Below, one piece after another: positions 22,617 through 30,985 of a DNA stretch of 45,865 bases (position 1 is its first letter; each line of letters opens with the position of its first letter). Where the stretch lies: the IMG/VR virus record IMGVR_UViG_3300031673_000106, positions 1 to 45,865 of that record. One strand, written 5' to 3'. The notes below the pieces were generated by a model. It did not search any database. It was not told the origin of the DNA and saw nothing but the letters and a program-made list of their open reading frames with translations. Made by a program: the position numbers and the translations under genes. This DNA is from a virus.

Positions 22617-23426
22617 TCATGCCTCCATAGTCAGTCTGTTTTTGAGAAGTTGCATGCGCATCCGTCCCTTGCCTGCCGCAGACGCCGCCGACGTGTCGGC
22701 CTCTGGCTCTGCCTCTGGAGGTATCGAGTCGTTTGCTGTATCGTCCTGCGCGGGCATGGGAATGCCCAGCGCCTTGAACGCTCGTATATGGTTCTCGGTT
22801 AGATTTCGTGGCTCCATCGGCTGAACCGTGATCGTGTCACGGAACAAGGGCCACCGCATGATCTCGCCATCTGCCCGCTTTACTACACCCTTGGGGTCCG
22901 CGTGTGAGCTGGTGCCAAGCGTGCCGTCATCAAACCAGCCCAACTCCTCCAGCCATTGGACATATTGATTGCGCCTGTTGAGCACCCGCTCGACAAAGAC
23001 GCCCTTGTCATCTACGCGGGCCGTCTTCCAGTCCACAACGCCAAGCAGTTCATCGCCTAGCTCGCCCTGCCCATGCTCCCAATCCTCATACAGCATGCCG
23101 GCCTTGGTGTAAGCGCTCTCCAGGTCTGTCTCTGCCGTGAAGAACTCGCCAAGCGAGCCGTCTTGGTTCTTGTTCTCGCTGGCGATGCCCTCCAGGTCGC
23201 GCCCGCCGAATAGGACGATGTAGTTGCCCACGCGCAGCTCGTCATCAGTGCGCGAGATGGCCTTGAGGGCGTTCGCCGCCTTCGACTCTGGCTCCCCGGC
23301 GTGCTTGCGCCAGGTGGACAGGCATGTGGCGACTGCCTCATCCTGTTTGTCGCCCTCTTCCTTGCGAACGGGCACGCAGGCTGCCATCCACTTGTCCTTG
23401 TCATCATAGTCGCTAGGGTTTGGCAT
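22617..23426 (-). CDS. Prohead maturation protease (S78-type)
   Basis: A 269-residue protein. Residues 1-45 (ACVPVRKEEGDKQDEAVATC, 'LSTWRKHAGE') form a small scaffold-like domain. The protease core has 'NYIVLFGGRDLEG', 'LYEDWEHGQG' with the candidate catalytic His118, and 'GTLGTSSHADPKGV' with Ser173/174, then 'MRWPLFRDTITVQPMEPRNL'. The C-terminus is acidic then basic (GKGRMRMQLLKNRL) and may be self-cleaved. ATG 23426 follows GGGAGGG. It cuts the capsid delta domain during maturation. Confidence 0.85.
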   Translation of the reverse strand: MPNPSDYDDKDKWMAACVPVRKEEGDKQDEAVATCLSTWRKHAGEPESKAANALKAISRTDDELRVGNYIVLFGGRDLEGIASENKNQDGSLGEFFTAETDLESAYTKAGMLYEDWEHGQGELGDELLGVVDWKTARVDDKGVFVERVLNRRNQYVQWLEELGWFDDGTLGTSSHADPKGVVKRADGEIMRWPLFRDTITVQPMEPRNLTENHIRAFKALGIPMPAQDDTANDSIPPEAEPEADTSAASAAGKGRMRMQLLKNRLTMEA

Positions 23427-23445
23427 GTTGCCCTCCCAAAACGCA

Positions 23446-23495
23446 AACGCCGCCTATGCCTGGGGATGTTGCCATTCCCCGGCGTAAGCGGCGTT
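23446..23495 (-). terminator. Nested hairpin upstream of the protease gene
   Basis: Outer arms AACGCCGC (23446-23453) and GCGGCGTT (23488-23495) enclose an inner imperfect stem (GGGGATG / CATTCCCC). On the minus strand it is followed by TGCGTTTT and then the ribosome site of the protease. It may be an attenuator or RNase-processing structure between the accessory genes and the capsid block. The outer arms match the hairpin at 749-771. Confidence 0.55.
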
Positions 23496-23525
23496 CTACA
23501 GTGTAGACTGCCAGTTAGGTTGTTG

Positions 23526-23762
23526 TTAGCCCTCTGTCTTACATTGCACTGCTTCAGGCAAGGGCCACCAGCCGGTCACTCTGCTCTTGACAGGCCCTAT
23601 AGCCTCTTTCCAGCGGTATGCATTCTCTTCGCCGTCATATTGTAGCAAAGCTTCCTTCGTGCCTATCAGGCCCCACGCGCATTCAGTACGCACCCAGACC
23701 AACTGCCCGACTGGCGGTAGCGCCTCCTCCGGGTCAATCCACCTTGCTTCTGGTACTTCCAT
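23526..23762 (-). CDS. Small DUF551-like phage protein
   Basis: A 78-residue protein with 'ARWIDPEEALPPVGQLVWVR' and an ending 'VTGWWPLPEAVQCKTEG'. The W...LPP...V and GWxPLPE elements resemble DUF551 proteins of phages, whose function is unknown. ATG 23762 follows GGAGTGCTGAG, a leader repeated before 25079. Confidence 0.65.
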   Translation of the reverse strand: MEVPEARWIDPEEALPPVGQLVWVRTECAWGLIGTKEALLQYDGEENAYRWKEAIGPVKSRVTGWWPLPEAVQCKTEG

Positions 23763-23776
23763 CTCAGCACTCCTCT

Positions 23777-23905
23777 CTAGGGTTGCCTCTTCGCCTCTTT
23801 CCTCAGCTCGCTCGTTCTCGGCAGCTCCGGCAGCTTGAACCGTTCGATGATGTCCACCATCATCAGCAGCGCTTGGCGAAACTGTAGCCAGAACTCGCGG
23901 TCCAT
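23777..23905 (-). CDS. 42-residue phage protein, unknown
   Basis: The frame from ATG 23905 (MDREFWLQFRQALLMMVDII...ELRKEAKRQP) is an amphipathic helix with a basic tail, a type common beside phage neck genes. It begins two bases after the stop of the gene upstream. An in-frame GTG at 23971 would lengthen it but has no ribosome site and overlaps that gene. Confidence 0.6.
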   Translation of the reverse strand: MDREFWLQFRQALLMMVDIIERFKLPELPRTSELRKEAKRQP

Positions 23906-23906
23906 G

Positions 23907-24182
23907 TCAGCCGTCCATCCAGCCGGTAGGCCGGTCATAATCCGCAAGACGATGCTGCCAGCATTCGACACGAAGCTGCTCGATGGTCATAAGGTGGGGT
24001 GCCGCAACTTTGAGCGGCCACGTCAGCCGCTCATCCAGGGGCGTATCCAACAACTCGGCCCACCACTGGCGCGTCTTCTCAAGTCGTGCGGCCATGTCTT
24101 CGCCCTCAAGCAGCGGCCCGCAAGGGACAAAGGTGGTGTCCTCGATCATGGTATCGGTCCAGTACATAGGTTCGAGTGTCAT
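23907..24182 (-). CDS. Unknown 91-residue phage protein
   Basis: ATG 24182 overlaps the stop of the neck protein gene (TGATG). The sequence is acidic and helical: 'GPLLEGEDMAARLEKTRQWW', 'TPLDERLTWPLKVAAPHLMT' and a Trp-rich end. No family recognised; position suggests a minor head-tail or packaging-associated role. Confidence 0.6.
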   Translation of the reverse strand: MTLEPMYWTDTMIEDTTFVPCGPLLEGEDMAARLEKTRQWWAELLDTPLDERLTWPLKVAAPHLMTIEQLRVECWQHRLADYDRPTGWMDG

Positions 24183-24679
24183 CACAACCCCCTGAACGCC
24201 TCACGCACGATGGTGGCAATGTTGGCGTCCACGATGCGCTTCACCGTGCCATCGCTCAGCGCCCTATCTGCAATCTGTTGGTCCGTCTGCCATCCCGTCG
24301 CCTTGTGCTGTTCGGTCTGGTACTGGCTGCTCACCACGTAGGGCGAATAGGTCGCCCGGTTGCCCAGCGTGGCGCTCTCCGCCTGGCGCGAGATGGCCCA
24401 GCTTGCGCCCGAGCGCTGGCTCATCGGGTCGCTACCCCGCGTGTACTTGAGCGGCAGGCCGGCCTTGCGCCGCATCCAGTGGTAGAATGCCTGCTGCTTG
24501 CGACTGGCCCACTTGACGGGCGAGTGTGACCCGGCAGGCCTGCGCTTGAACATGTCCTTGAGCGCGACGGCGACAAAGTAGGTCGCCCGCCCCTTGAAGC
24601 GCAGCAGCGCAGGGCCGTGCAGCTCGTTGATGGCCCGCTGTAGCTTGTCCAGGCCGCTGATGTCGATGTCGTCAGGCAT
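24182..24679 (-). CDS. HK97 gp10-like neck / tail-completion protein
   Basis: A 165-residue protein: 'DISGLDKLQRAINELHGPAL', a basic stretch 'FKRRPAGSHSPVKWASRKQQ', 'SQRSGASWAISRQ', 'RATYSPYVVSSQYQTEQHKA' and 'VKRIVDANIATIVREAFRGL'. The pattern of a helix pair, basic loop and 'Y..Y...Q...Q' matches gp10-like/virion-morphogenesis proteins that complete tail attachment. It lies unusually upstream of the capsid, near the minor head protein. The stop of the next upstream gene overlaps by 8 bp. Confidence 0.72.
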   Translation of the reverse strand: MPDDIDISGLDKLQRAINELHGPALLRFKGRATYFVAVALKDMFKRRPAGSHSPVKWASRKQQAFYHWMRRKAGLPLKYTRGSDPMSQRSGASWAISRQAESATLGNRATYSPYVVSSQYQTEQHKATGWQTDQQIADRALSDGTVKRIVDANIATIVREAFRGL

Positions 24680-25079
24680 TGTCCTCTATCCGCTCAAACT
24701 CGAAGCTGCAATGCTCATACTTTGCGATGTCCTTCGGGTTGAAGGGCCAGTATCGGCAAATGGGCCGGAACGTTTCCATGTTCTGCCAGATCGTGCATAG
24801 GTGCGTCTCTGAATCATAGGCGGGACAGGGGCGCGGCTCATCGGCAATCTCTGTGACCTTGAGCCACCACCAAATGCCCTGCGCTTGCAGCGCCGACCAT
24901 CCCTCACTGTTCGACCAATCACCATCTTCCACCTCATCTGCCGATGGCCTCTGACTCTTAAAGGACGCCGACATCTGGTACTCTATAGTATGGGTGCAAC
25001 AGCACTCCCCGCACTGGTTGCACTCCCCGCTGCGCTTGTAAAGAACGAGTTGCCCATTCTCCACAATCCACACGTCCAT
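24672..25079 (-). CDS. YkgJ-like CxxCxxCC zinc/iron-chelating protein
   Basis: A 135-residue protein with 'CNQCGECCCTH' at residues 20-30, then 'CPAYDSETHLC' and 'FRPICRYWPFNP', the cluster typical of the UPF0153/YkgJ family that binds iron-sulphur or zinc. The biochemical role of the family is unclear. ATG 25079 has GGAGTGCTGAG upstream; the longer in-frame start at 25109 lies before that site. A metalloprotein between neck and minor-head genes is unusual and probably an accessory gene. Confidence 0.78.
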   Translation of the reverse strand: MDVWIVENGQLVLYKRSGECNQCGECCCTHTIEYQMSASFKSQRPSADEVEDGDWSNSEGWSALQAQGIWWWLKVTEIADEPRPCPAYDSETHLCTIWQNMETFRPICRYWPFNPKDIAKYEHCSFEFERIEDNA

Positions 25080-25109
25080 CTCAGCACTCCTCTCGGGGTT
25101 GCCTCTCAC

Positions 25110-26030
25110 TCACTGAATCAATCCCTGCTCCCTCAGCCACGCCTCGCGCTCAGCCTGGCGCTCGGCGAACTCGGCCTCGAGCTGCTCGGGCGTCAGGAAT
25201 GAGATGCTCGATTCGCACCGACAGTTGACGTGCGCCGGCGGACCGTCCATCGGTAGGCTCAACCGTGTCCATTCATTCTCAAACGCACCCTCTGCTGGCC
25301 CGCAGATGGCGCACACCAGCTCATCGTTCATCGTGTTCCAGACCCGCGTTATGGCCAGTTCTGGCGTCTCTCGCTGCAACAGCCCCTGCATCTTATTGGT
25401 CGCTTCCGAGTAGGCCCGTGTCGTCTCAGTGACCGCAATCATCTCCGCGCGCACCGGGCCAAAGGCGGGCTCGATCAGCGATTCGATGTCCCCTATGGTC
25501 ATCCCCGGCGTCTGCACGAAGGCTTGCATTGCCTCGCTAATGACTTCGCGCGTCGTGTCGGTCAGCCCCGTCACCAGCTTGTAGCTGTACTCTCTCGCCC
25601 AGCGCAGCGCCTCGGTGTTGATGATCGCCGGGTCGAAGCCTATCCCCACCTCGACGCTCAGCCGCAGGGCGTTGTCCACCATCAGCGCCGATAGCTCGGG
25701 CTGCACAGCGGCGCGCAGCTCCTCAGCCAACCCCTCGTAATCGAACTGCTCGCCCTGTTCGATCGCCCGCGCTGCCTGCGCCTGGCGCTCCTTTAGAATG
25801 GCCTGCACCTTGCGCTTGATGCGCCGCTCCGCTGCCATTCGCACGTCGAGCGGCGTCTGCTTGAGGAACGAGAATGCGCCTTCGACGCCCACAGCCTCCT
25901 GTGCTGCCACGACCTCGGCGTTGAGCCAGTCCGGAATGATGTCGCTGTTAAAGTGCGTTACCTTGCCGCGCTGGATGGCCTTTGCCTTCCACCGGCTCAG
26001 CTCGGCGAAGAGATCCGGTGGTGGCCCCAT
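25110..26030 (-). CDS. Minor head protein (Mu gpF / SPP1 gp7-like)
   Basis: A 306-residue protein. The C-terminal half carries the family signature 'TRVWNTMNDELVCAICGPAE' then 'PPAHVNCRCESSISFL', with the conserved Cys/His set, and 'TETTRAYSEATNK' before it. The N-terminal half is helical. It overlaps the portal gene by 34 bp. Such proteins sit at the portal and help head assembly and DNA ejection. Confidence 0.87.
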   Translation of the reverse strand: MGPPPDLFAELSRWKAKAIQRGKVTHFNSDIIPDWLNAEVVAAQEAVGVEGAFSFLKQTPLDVRMAAERRIKRKVQAILKERQAQAARAIEQGEQFDYEGLAEELRAAVQPELSALMVDNALRLSVEVGIGFDPAIINTEALRWAREYSYKLVTGLTDTTREVISEAMQAFVQTPGMTIGDIESLIEPAFGPVRAEMIAVTETTRAYSEATNKMQGLLQRETPELAITRVWNTMNDELVCAICGPAEGAFENEWTRLSLPMDGPPAHVNCRCESSISFLTPEQLEAEFAERQAEREAWLREQGLIQ

Positions 26031-27331
26031 TCCGGGGCCACTGCTTTTGGGCGGGTACGTGCATCCACTCGCTCGCCTGCTGGCTGCTGTGTCCCTGGTC
26101 CCTCTTGCGGTTGCGGCCCACCGAACGGCTGCGGGGCAAGGCGCTCCTCTGGCTCGAACTTCTTATCCAGCGATGGTAGGTTGGCGGCCTGGCCCACGCT
26201 ATCGATCCACGAGCGGACTTCATCGACTGACATCACGTTCGCCGTGTAGGCGGGCAATGCCACCCCATTGATGGTAAAGGCCATACTCTCAGCCTTGGCG
26301 ATCTCCTCTTTCTGGACCACCTCAATCTCGTTGGTCTTGAACAGCACCCGCAGGCCCAGCTCGTTGAACAACTGGTCGTTGAGCACCGGCTGTATGCGCG
26401 TGCGAACCCAAGGGATAAGCGATTGCGTCCACAGCTCATACTGCAAGGCATCCCGTTCGGCCCTGTTCGTCTTGGCTTCGGCCAATCCAGGCGGAATGTT
26501 GTGCGCGGCCAGGATCTGTTCGCGCTTGGTGCTCTCCAGTTGTGGCATGGCCAGGTCTTTGACTGGCTGGCCGATGACGGTGGGCACCAGACCGCGTTCG
26601 AGCACCGTCGTCTTGAAGGCCCGTCCCACGCCCTTGAGGATCTTTTCCCATCGCGACTGGATGCGCTCCTTTTCGACTGGCGGGACCGAGCCCTCTGTGG
26701 TCAGGAATACCGCCGGTATGGCCCCGTTCTCAAAGAATGCAGCCGCCCACGCATTGGCGTTCTTGATCAGAGTCGCCGCCACCTGCCCCACTTCGCCCGC
26801 GCCGATGCCGGGGCCAATGTCGGTGGTCGGGCTGAACGCGCGGAAGTACACGATCTGCTCGGCGGGGTAGTCCCTCTGCCTAGCACCCACCTTCTGCCGG
26901 AAGACGGTCGGTCCGTCGTCGTCATACTTGAGCACCCGCATCGTGTTGGCGTTGAGCACCTGCAGCTTCGCCAACTGCTGCGATCGACGCCCGAGCCGCT
27001 TGAGCACATACGCCGCTGCCTTGAGCGACAGCCACGCCTCTACATCCCAGAGCAGCGGCGCCAGGTCGAGCGGCCACTCCTCTTCATTGTCCTCGTCCTC
27101 GTCGCCTTCGGGCAGGGCCAAGCTGTACACGCCATAGGGGATTTGGCTGATGTTGTTGGCGCGCAGGTTCACGCACCAGAACGTCCAGGCGACAGCGGCG
27201 TACAAGTCTTGCGGCTTGGTCCCGTCGCCCGCGTCGATGGCCCAGTCCATGAACTCGTCCATGTCGCCGAGCGTCAGTGCCTTGGCCCCGTACACCCCAC
27301 CCGTGATTGCCGCTTTGTACGTCTGTCTCAT
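25997..27331 (-). CDS. Portal protein (HK97 family)
   Basis: A 444-residue protein with 'TFWCVNLRANNISQIPYGVY', 'WLSLKAAAYVLKRLGR', 'VLNANTMRVLKYDDDGPTVF', 'EQIVYFRAFSPTTDIGPGIG' and 'HNIPPGLAEAKTNRAERDAL', the core portal landmarks. ATG 27331 overlaps the terminase stop (ATGA). An in-frame TTG at 27346 is less likely. The C-terminus is Pro/Gln-rich. It forms the dodecameric DNA channel of the head. Confidence 0.93.
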   Translation of the reverse strand: MRQTYKAAITGGVYGAKALTLGDMDEFMDWAIDAGDGTKPQDLYAAVAWTFWCVNLRANNISQIPYGVYSLALPEGDEDEDNEEEWPLDLAPLLWDVEAWLSLKAAAYVLKRLGRRSQQLAKLQVLNANTMRVLKYDDDGPTVFRQKVGARQRDYPAEQIVYFRAFSPTTDIGPGIGAGEVGQVAATLIKNANAWAAAFFENGAIPAVFLTTEGSVPPVEKERIQSRWEKILKGVGRAFKTTVLERGLVPTVIGQPVKDLAMPQLESTKREQILAAHNIPPGLAEAKTNRAERDALQYELWTQSLIPWVRTRIQPVLNDQLFNELGLRVLFKTNEIEVVQKEEIAKAESMAFTINGVALPAYTANVMSVDEVRSWIDSVGQAANLPSLDKKFEPEERLAPQPFGGPQPQEGPGTQQPAGERVDARTRPKAVAPEWGHHRISSPS

Positions 27332-28764
27332 AAGAGTGTCATCCAAGCGCCGTATGAGCCATAGTGAGCCAGAACCACAGCATCGCCACAGTCAGGCGAG
27401 CGGCCCAGGCGTGCCTTGATTTCGTCTTTGCTTTCGATCTGAATGCCGCTCGCGCTCAGCTTCCAATGTGGGGCCACCAGATCGGCCAATAACTCAGGAT
27501 CGTCGGGAAGCACCAGGTTGTCGCCCTTCACCGGGTCCAACGCCTCGCGCAGCCCCCAGTACGCCTCAGCGCGCACGTTGCGCATGGACAGCATCCCCGA
27601 TCGGTCGCGCGTATGCGTTGCTGCCGCAAAGTTCACGCCCACGACGTTGAGATGCTCCCCATCTTCCGACTCATAGTAGGCCAGCGAGTCATAGGCCGAA
27701 GATCCCACTCCGATCACGTCAACGTTGATCATTGCCTGCCACTCACCCCCAAGGGCCACAAGAACCTGCATCTTGACTGATTCCCCGTCCGGTGTCTGCC
27801 GGCCATCGACCTTGATCAGTGGCGCGAACCAGGTATCATATCGCTTGGCAATGGCCGTCTGGTCATCACCGCCCCTTGCCACATCCACGCCGACTGCTGA
27901 CAGCGGCGTGTCCGGTTGCTCTGTTTGCTTCCCGCGCCGCTGTGCCTGCCGTACCCACTCGGTCGGTATCACCTGCCACGGGTCATCCTGCACGCCGATG
28001 GTAAAGTCGCCATAGAGAAGCTGCGTTCGTAGCGGCTCCGGTAGGTTGTTCAGGACTGTGCCGTATTCCGTCTCGCTCAGGTACGGGTTGTCACCCAGCT
28101 TTGCCGGAATGAAGGTGCGCGACCTCGGCGTGATTGCCTGCCCGTTGTGCTCGAATGGTTCTGGCCCTTCGACCTCGATGTTCTTGCTGTCCACGATGGC
28201 GAACCACCGCAGCTCCCCCGGTTGCGCCGGGTTGGGATGGTGCTCGCTCAGCCACGGCGCCCAATACTCAATCACCCACTGCCCATCCGCGTGCATCGGC
28301 GGGTTGCCTGCACAGATGACCCGGCACCGCTGATCCTCGTCAACCGTTCGCAGCCACCCAATCAGGAAACGGTACTGCGACTCCAAGAACTCGGGCAGCT
28401 CGTCAAAGCCGATAAAGTCGTGTGGCCTCCCTTGGTACTTGTGCTTGTCCCGGTCATACTGACAGGCCCCGAACTCCAGCGCCCGCTTGCCAGGCAGGTC
28501 ACGCCATGCATGCTCGATCCCGTTGTACCGCCCCTTCGTGCCGATGATCTCCCGACTTCGCTCGATCAAGCCCGCCGGCCCTGATAGCTGGGTCAGTTCG
28601 CGCCGGAAGATGATGGAATGCCGGTGCGCTGTAGCGGCCAGGCCGAGCAGCAGGTCACTCTTGCCTCCCCCCGCTGCCCCGCCATAGTAGACCTCATCCG
28701 CCTGACTCAGCGCTGCCATCCACTGCGGTGTGCTCTGTGGCATCCACAGGGCCTCGCTGTCCAT
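27328..28764 (-). CDS. terL: Terminase large subunit
   Basis: With ATG 28764 the protein has 478 residues. The ATPase has Walker A 'YYGGAAGGGKSDLL' (about 26-39) and Walker B 'DFIGFDE'. The RNase H-like nuclease starts 'SAVGVDVARGGDDQTAI', with a later 'VIGVGSSAYDSL' and 'SPDCGDAVVLAHY' giving the other acidic residues. The frame is open to a TTG at 28848, which would add 28 residues overlapping the small-terminase gene. It cuts and pumps DNA into the prohead. Confidence 0.93.
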   Translation of the reverse strand: MDSEALWMPQSTPQWMAALSQADEVYYGGAAGGGKSDLLLGLAATAHRHSIIFRRELTQLSGPAGLIERSREIIGTKGRYNGIEHAWRDLPGKRALEFGACQYDRDKHKYQGRPHDFIGFDELPEFLESQYRFLIGWLRTVDEDQRCRVICAGNPPMHADGQWVIEYWAPWLSEHHPNPAQPGELRWFAIVDSKNIEVEGPEPFEHNGQAITPRSRTFIPAKLGDNPYLSETEYGTVLNNLPEPLRTQLLYGDFTIGVQDDPWQVIPTEWVRQAQRRGKQTEQPDTPLSAVGVDVARGGDDQTAIAKRYDTWFAPLIKVDGRQTPDGESVKMQVLVALGGEWQAMINVDVIGVGSSAYDSLAYYESEDGEHLNVVGVNFAAATHTRDRSGMLSMRNVRAEAYWGLREALDPVKGDNLVLPDDPELLADLVAPHWKLSASGIQIESKDEIKARLGRSPDCGDAVVLAHYGSYGAWMTLL

Positions 28765-29113
28765 CACTTCGCTCAGCCAGGAGACCTCCGAGGGCTTGAG
28801 CGAGTGTGTCCAGGGCTCGACTATGGTACTCAGCTCGAGTGTCGTCAACTTCTATTGCCTTCCCACCTGGGCCGCTGATCTCGCTGCGCTGCACCGGCTT
28901 CCCCATCAGGTAGTCGCTCAGCCACTGCCGGGCGGTAGAGTCGCCGGCCTTGGCGCGGGCCACTGCCGTGTTGACGATGGTGGCCCAGTCCTTCAGCGTG
29001 ACGTGGCGAGAGAGCGCGGCAAGATACTTCTCTTCCGTGCTGCGCTTGGGACGACCGTTCGGGTTGCCCGAGTGTCCCTTGGCGAATTGTCCGTTGTCCT
29101 TCCTTGGAGTCAC
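28694..29113 (-). CDS. Small terminase-like DUF5681 protein
   Basis: From GTG 29113 (AGGA eight bases upstream) the protein has 139 residues. 'DNGQFAKGHSGNPNGRPKRS' is the DUF5681 signature, a basic DNA-contacting N-terminus often found directly before large terminase genes. A helical part 'LAALSRHVTLKDWATIVNTA' and an acidic tail follow. A GTG at 29164 is an alternative without ribosome site. It probably recognises the packaging site. Confidence 0.75.
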   Translation of the reverse strand: MTPRKDNGQFAKGHSGNPNGRPKRSTEEKYLAALSRHVTLKDWATIVNTAVARAKAGDSTARQWLSDYLMGKPVQRSEISGPGGKAIEVDDTRAEYHSRALDTLAQALGGLLAERSDGQRGPVDATEHTAVDGSAESGG

Positions 29114-29118
29114 TGATC

Positions 29119-29337
29119 CTATCCTGCTATCAGGGCTTCTCTCTCTCCCGCCCAGTTGTGACACACGAAGTTGTCACACCCGTCCCCGTCCTCAGGCCAG
29201 CGGTTCGTGCCGTCTATCTTGCAGAATCCATCGCCCACGAACACCTCTGCTGGAATCTCCGCTCCATCACCGCCGTTGTAGGCGTAATGAATGCAGAAGT
29301 CGCATACTTCAGACCGACAGGTTGAGCATCTCTTCAT
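29119..29337 (-). CDS. 72-residue Cys-rich protein
   Basis: MKRCSTCRSEVCDFCIHYAY opens with C-x2-C and C-x2-C, followed later by 'GFCKIDGTNRW', 'GDGCDNFVCHNW'. The pattern of paired cysteines suggests a zinc-ribbon or knuckle. Small proteins of this type are common in phage genomes next to terminase genes. ATG 29337 follows GAGGGGTGATG. Function unknown. Confidence 0.65.
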   Translation of the reverse strand: MKRCSTCRSEVCDFCIHYAYNGGDGAEIPAEVFVGDGFCKIDGTNRWPEDGDGCDNFVCHNWAGEREALIAG

Positions 29338-29421
29338 TCATCACCCCTCTGCGTGGGGGCGGTTCAGGAGCCCACCCGTCCCCGCCCCGCACGCATCAAA
29401 AAGGAGGAGAGATGATGACGC

Positions 29422-29748
29422 CTACCGTCTCCACGGCATTCCGTACCGCGTGATATACGGGTCTGGGCCCCAGCCCTTGCCATAGTGCGCAGGGTCTTCC
29501 TCGGGACCGAATACCTCTGTGTGCCCGAATACTTCTGTGTGCCCGAATATGGTCCCGTTGTCTTGGGGTACACCGACCGACATTGTGCCGCTATTACAGG
29601 GCGCACAACACCACTCAAAGCTGGCCAGCGCCTCATCACTCAGGCTGTCCCACGCCTCAAGCTCAGCCCTCAGTTCGCGCGGCTTGACCCACCACGCACG
29701 ATAGGCCAGCGCACCGTACATCAGCCCACACAAGAATGCTGCAATCAT
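29422..29748 (-). CDS. Small membrane-anchored protein with hexapeptide repeat
   Basis: ATG 29748 follows GGAGGGTGAG. Residues 1-18 (MIAAFLCGLMYGALAYRAWW) are a transmembrane anchor, followed by a charged cytoplasmic helix 'KPRELRAELEAWDSLSDEAL', 'CCAPC' and the repeat FGHTEV-FGHTEV-FG. A longer in-frame start at 29832 lies before the ribosome site. Function unknown. Confidence 0.6.
   Translation of the reverse strand: MIAAFLCGLMYGALAYRAWWVKPRELRAELEAWDSLSDEALASFEWCCAPCNSGTMSVGVPQDNGTIFGHTEVFGHTEVFGPEEDPAHYGKGWGPDPYITRYGMPWRR
29513..29548. repeat. Two tandem 18-bp units
   Basis: Units 29513-29530 and 29531-29548 differ at one base and encode the duplicated FGHTEV of the membrane-anchored protein. 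Likely a recent slippage duplication that keeps frame. Confidence 0.8.
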
Positions 29749-29860
29749 CTCACCCTCCATAACGGATGGCGCCCGGCCCACGCGCAGTCGCAATGCTCGC
29801 CTGCCCCGCCCTCCTACCCTGCCGGGCGACATCCGTCTCAGACCCCCTTGATTATAGAAC

Positions 29861-30109
29861 TCAGAACTTCACCGGCTCACATTCGGGCGGATTCTTCCAG
29901 CGCATCACACAACCAAAGCGGCCCACACTCGGAATGCAATGAGCAACGCCATCCGTGTCTAGTACGCGATGGGTTGAGCCGCCAGGACGCAAATAGAGCG
30001 TCTTCGGATTGGGAATGCGATAGACACGTATGTTGTCCGTATCTGGATCAATCCATTCGTACTCACGCCACAATTCGTGGCTGATGTCATATGAACTAAG
30101 GTCCGACAT
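29861..30109 (-). CDS. Unknown 82-residue phage protein
   Basis: ATG 30109 follows GGAGGA. The protein is beta-rich: 'WIDPDTDNIRVYRIPNPKTL', 'RPGGSTHRVLDTDGVAHCIP' and 'GRFGCVMRWKNPPEC'. No family recognised. It starts nine bases after the metallophosphoesterase stop, in the same operon. Confidence 0.6.
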   Translation of the reverse strand: MSDLSSYDISHELWREYEWIDPDTDNIRVYRIPNPKTLYLRPGGSTHRVLDTDGVAHCIPSVGRFGCVMRWKNPPECEPVKF

Positions 30110-30118
30110 TCCTCCTCC

Positions 30119-30985
30119 TCACAGCGTCATCTTCACCATCTGCTGGCCCTTCTGCAACCCGGGCCGCAGCTCCAGCTCAATACCGCCAATCGGCTGTGGC
30201 AGGTAGCCCGCCCACTCGGTGTACGTCGACGGTCCGCCGTCGTTCACAGTGCGCATGAAGGTGCCACAGTAGCCCCCGAGCCGTTCCTGCGTTCGAATGT
30301 GCCCGTAGCGATCCACATACTCCACCGCACGCCGGTAGGTGTCGGCGTTATGGCTGTGGCCGAACAGCACAAAGTCGGCGTCGTGCGTCCACAACCACCG
30401 CTCCATGTTCAGCGCCTTGGCCCCGCCGAGGCGTCCACCCGTGAAGCCGTGGTGGACGTTGCCCTTAATCACCGTTGAGCCGGCGTGCTTGTCAGGGCCA
30501 AAGCAGAAGCACAACTGCAGCCAGCCGTACACCCCGAAGGCCAGGTCGTGGTCATTCGGGAAGCCGCCCCACCCCTTGATCGTGACCACGATCTCGCGGT
30601 AAATGTCGCGCTCGAACTTGCGAAGGATCGTGCCCTCGTGGTTGCCGGCGACCAGCCCCAGGCATTTGCCCGCGATCGGCTTGACGATGGACAGGAAGTG
30701 GTCACGCTGGGCCTCTGCCAGATCCACGAGGTCGGCCACGCCAATCCACTTCGCCAAGACGCCCGGGTCGAAACGCTTGTCGTGAATGTTAACGAACTCG
30801 CAGTAATCTCCCATGCCGATCCAGTAGCACATCGGGTCGGCCTCGATACGGGCCACGACCTGGCGCAGCAGCTTCTCATCACATGCTGCCGTGCCGATAT
30901 GGACGTCCCCGATGGGCACGATGCGGTACACCGTATCCGCGTTTCGCGGTACGTTGTACCACTCTCGCCTTAGTGTACGTGCCAT
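30119..30985 (-). CDS. Calcineurin-like metallophosphoesterase
   Basis: A 288-residue protein carrying the complete dinuclear metal set: 'IGDVHIG' (Asp27, His29), 'MGDYCEF' (Asp60), 'VAGNHEG' (Asn115, His116), 'GNVHHGF' and 'FGHSHN' (His210, His212). It is unlike SbcD in lacking a partner nuclease gene. It could hydrolyse nucleotides, nucleic acids or another phosphoester; substrate unknown. It ends the lysis-adjacent block and is followed by the small XhlA-like gene upstream with adjacent start and stop. Confidence 0.85.
   Translation of the reverse strand: MARTLRREWYNVPRNADTVYRIVPIGDVHIGTAACDEKLLRQVVARIEADPMCYWIGMGDYCEFVNIHDKRFDPGVLAKWIGVADLVDLAEAQRDHFLSIVKPIAGKCLGLVAGNHEGTILRKFERDIYREIVVTIKGWGGFPNDHDLAFGVYGWLQLCFCFGPDKHAGSTVIKGNVHHGFTGGRLGGAKALNMERWLWTHDADFVLFGHSHNADTYRRAVEYVDRYGHIRTQERLGGYCGTFMRTVNDGGPSTYTEWAGYLPQPIGGIELELRPGLQKGQQMVKMTL

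Noticed and set aside
26423-27364. Plus-strand frame of 313 codons over the portal gene
   Set aside because: Antisense to an unmistakable portal protein, with no promoter or ribosome site.
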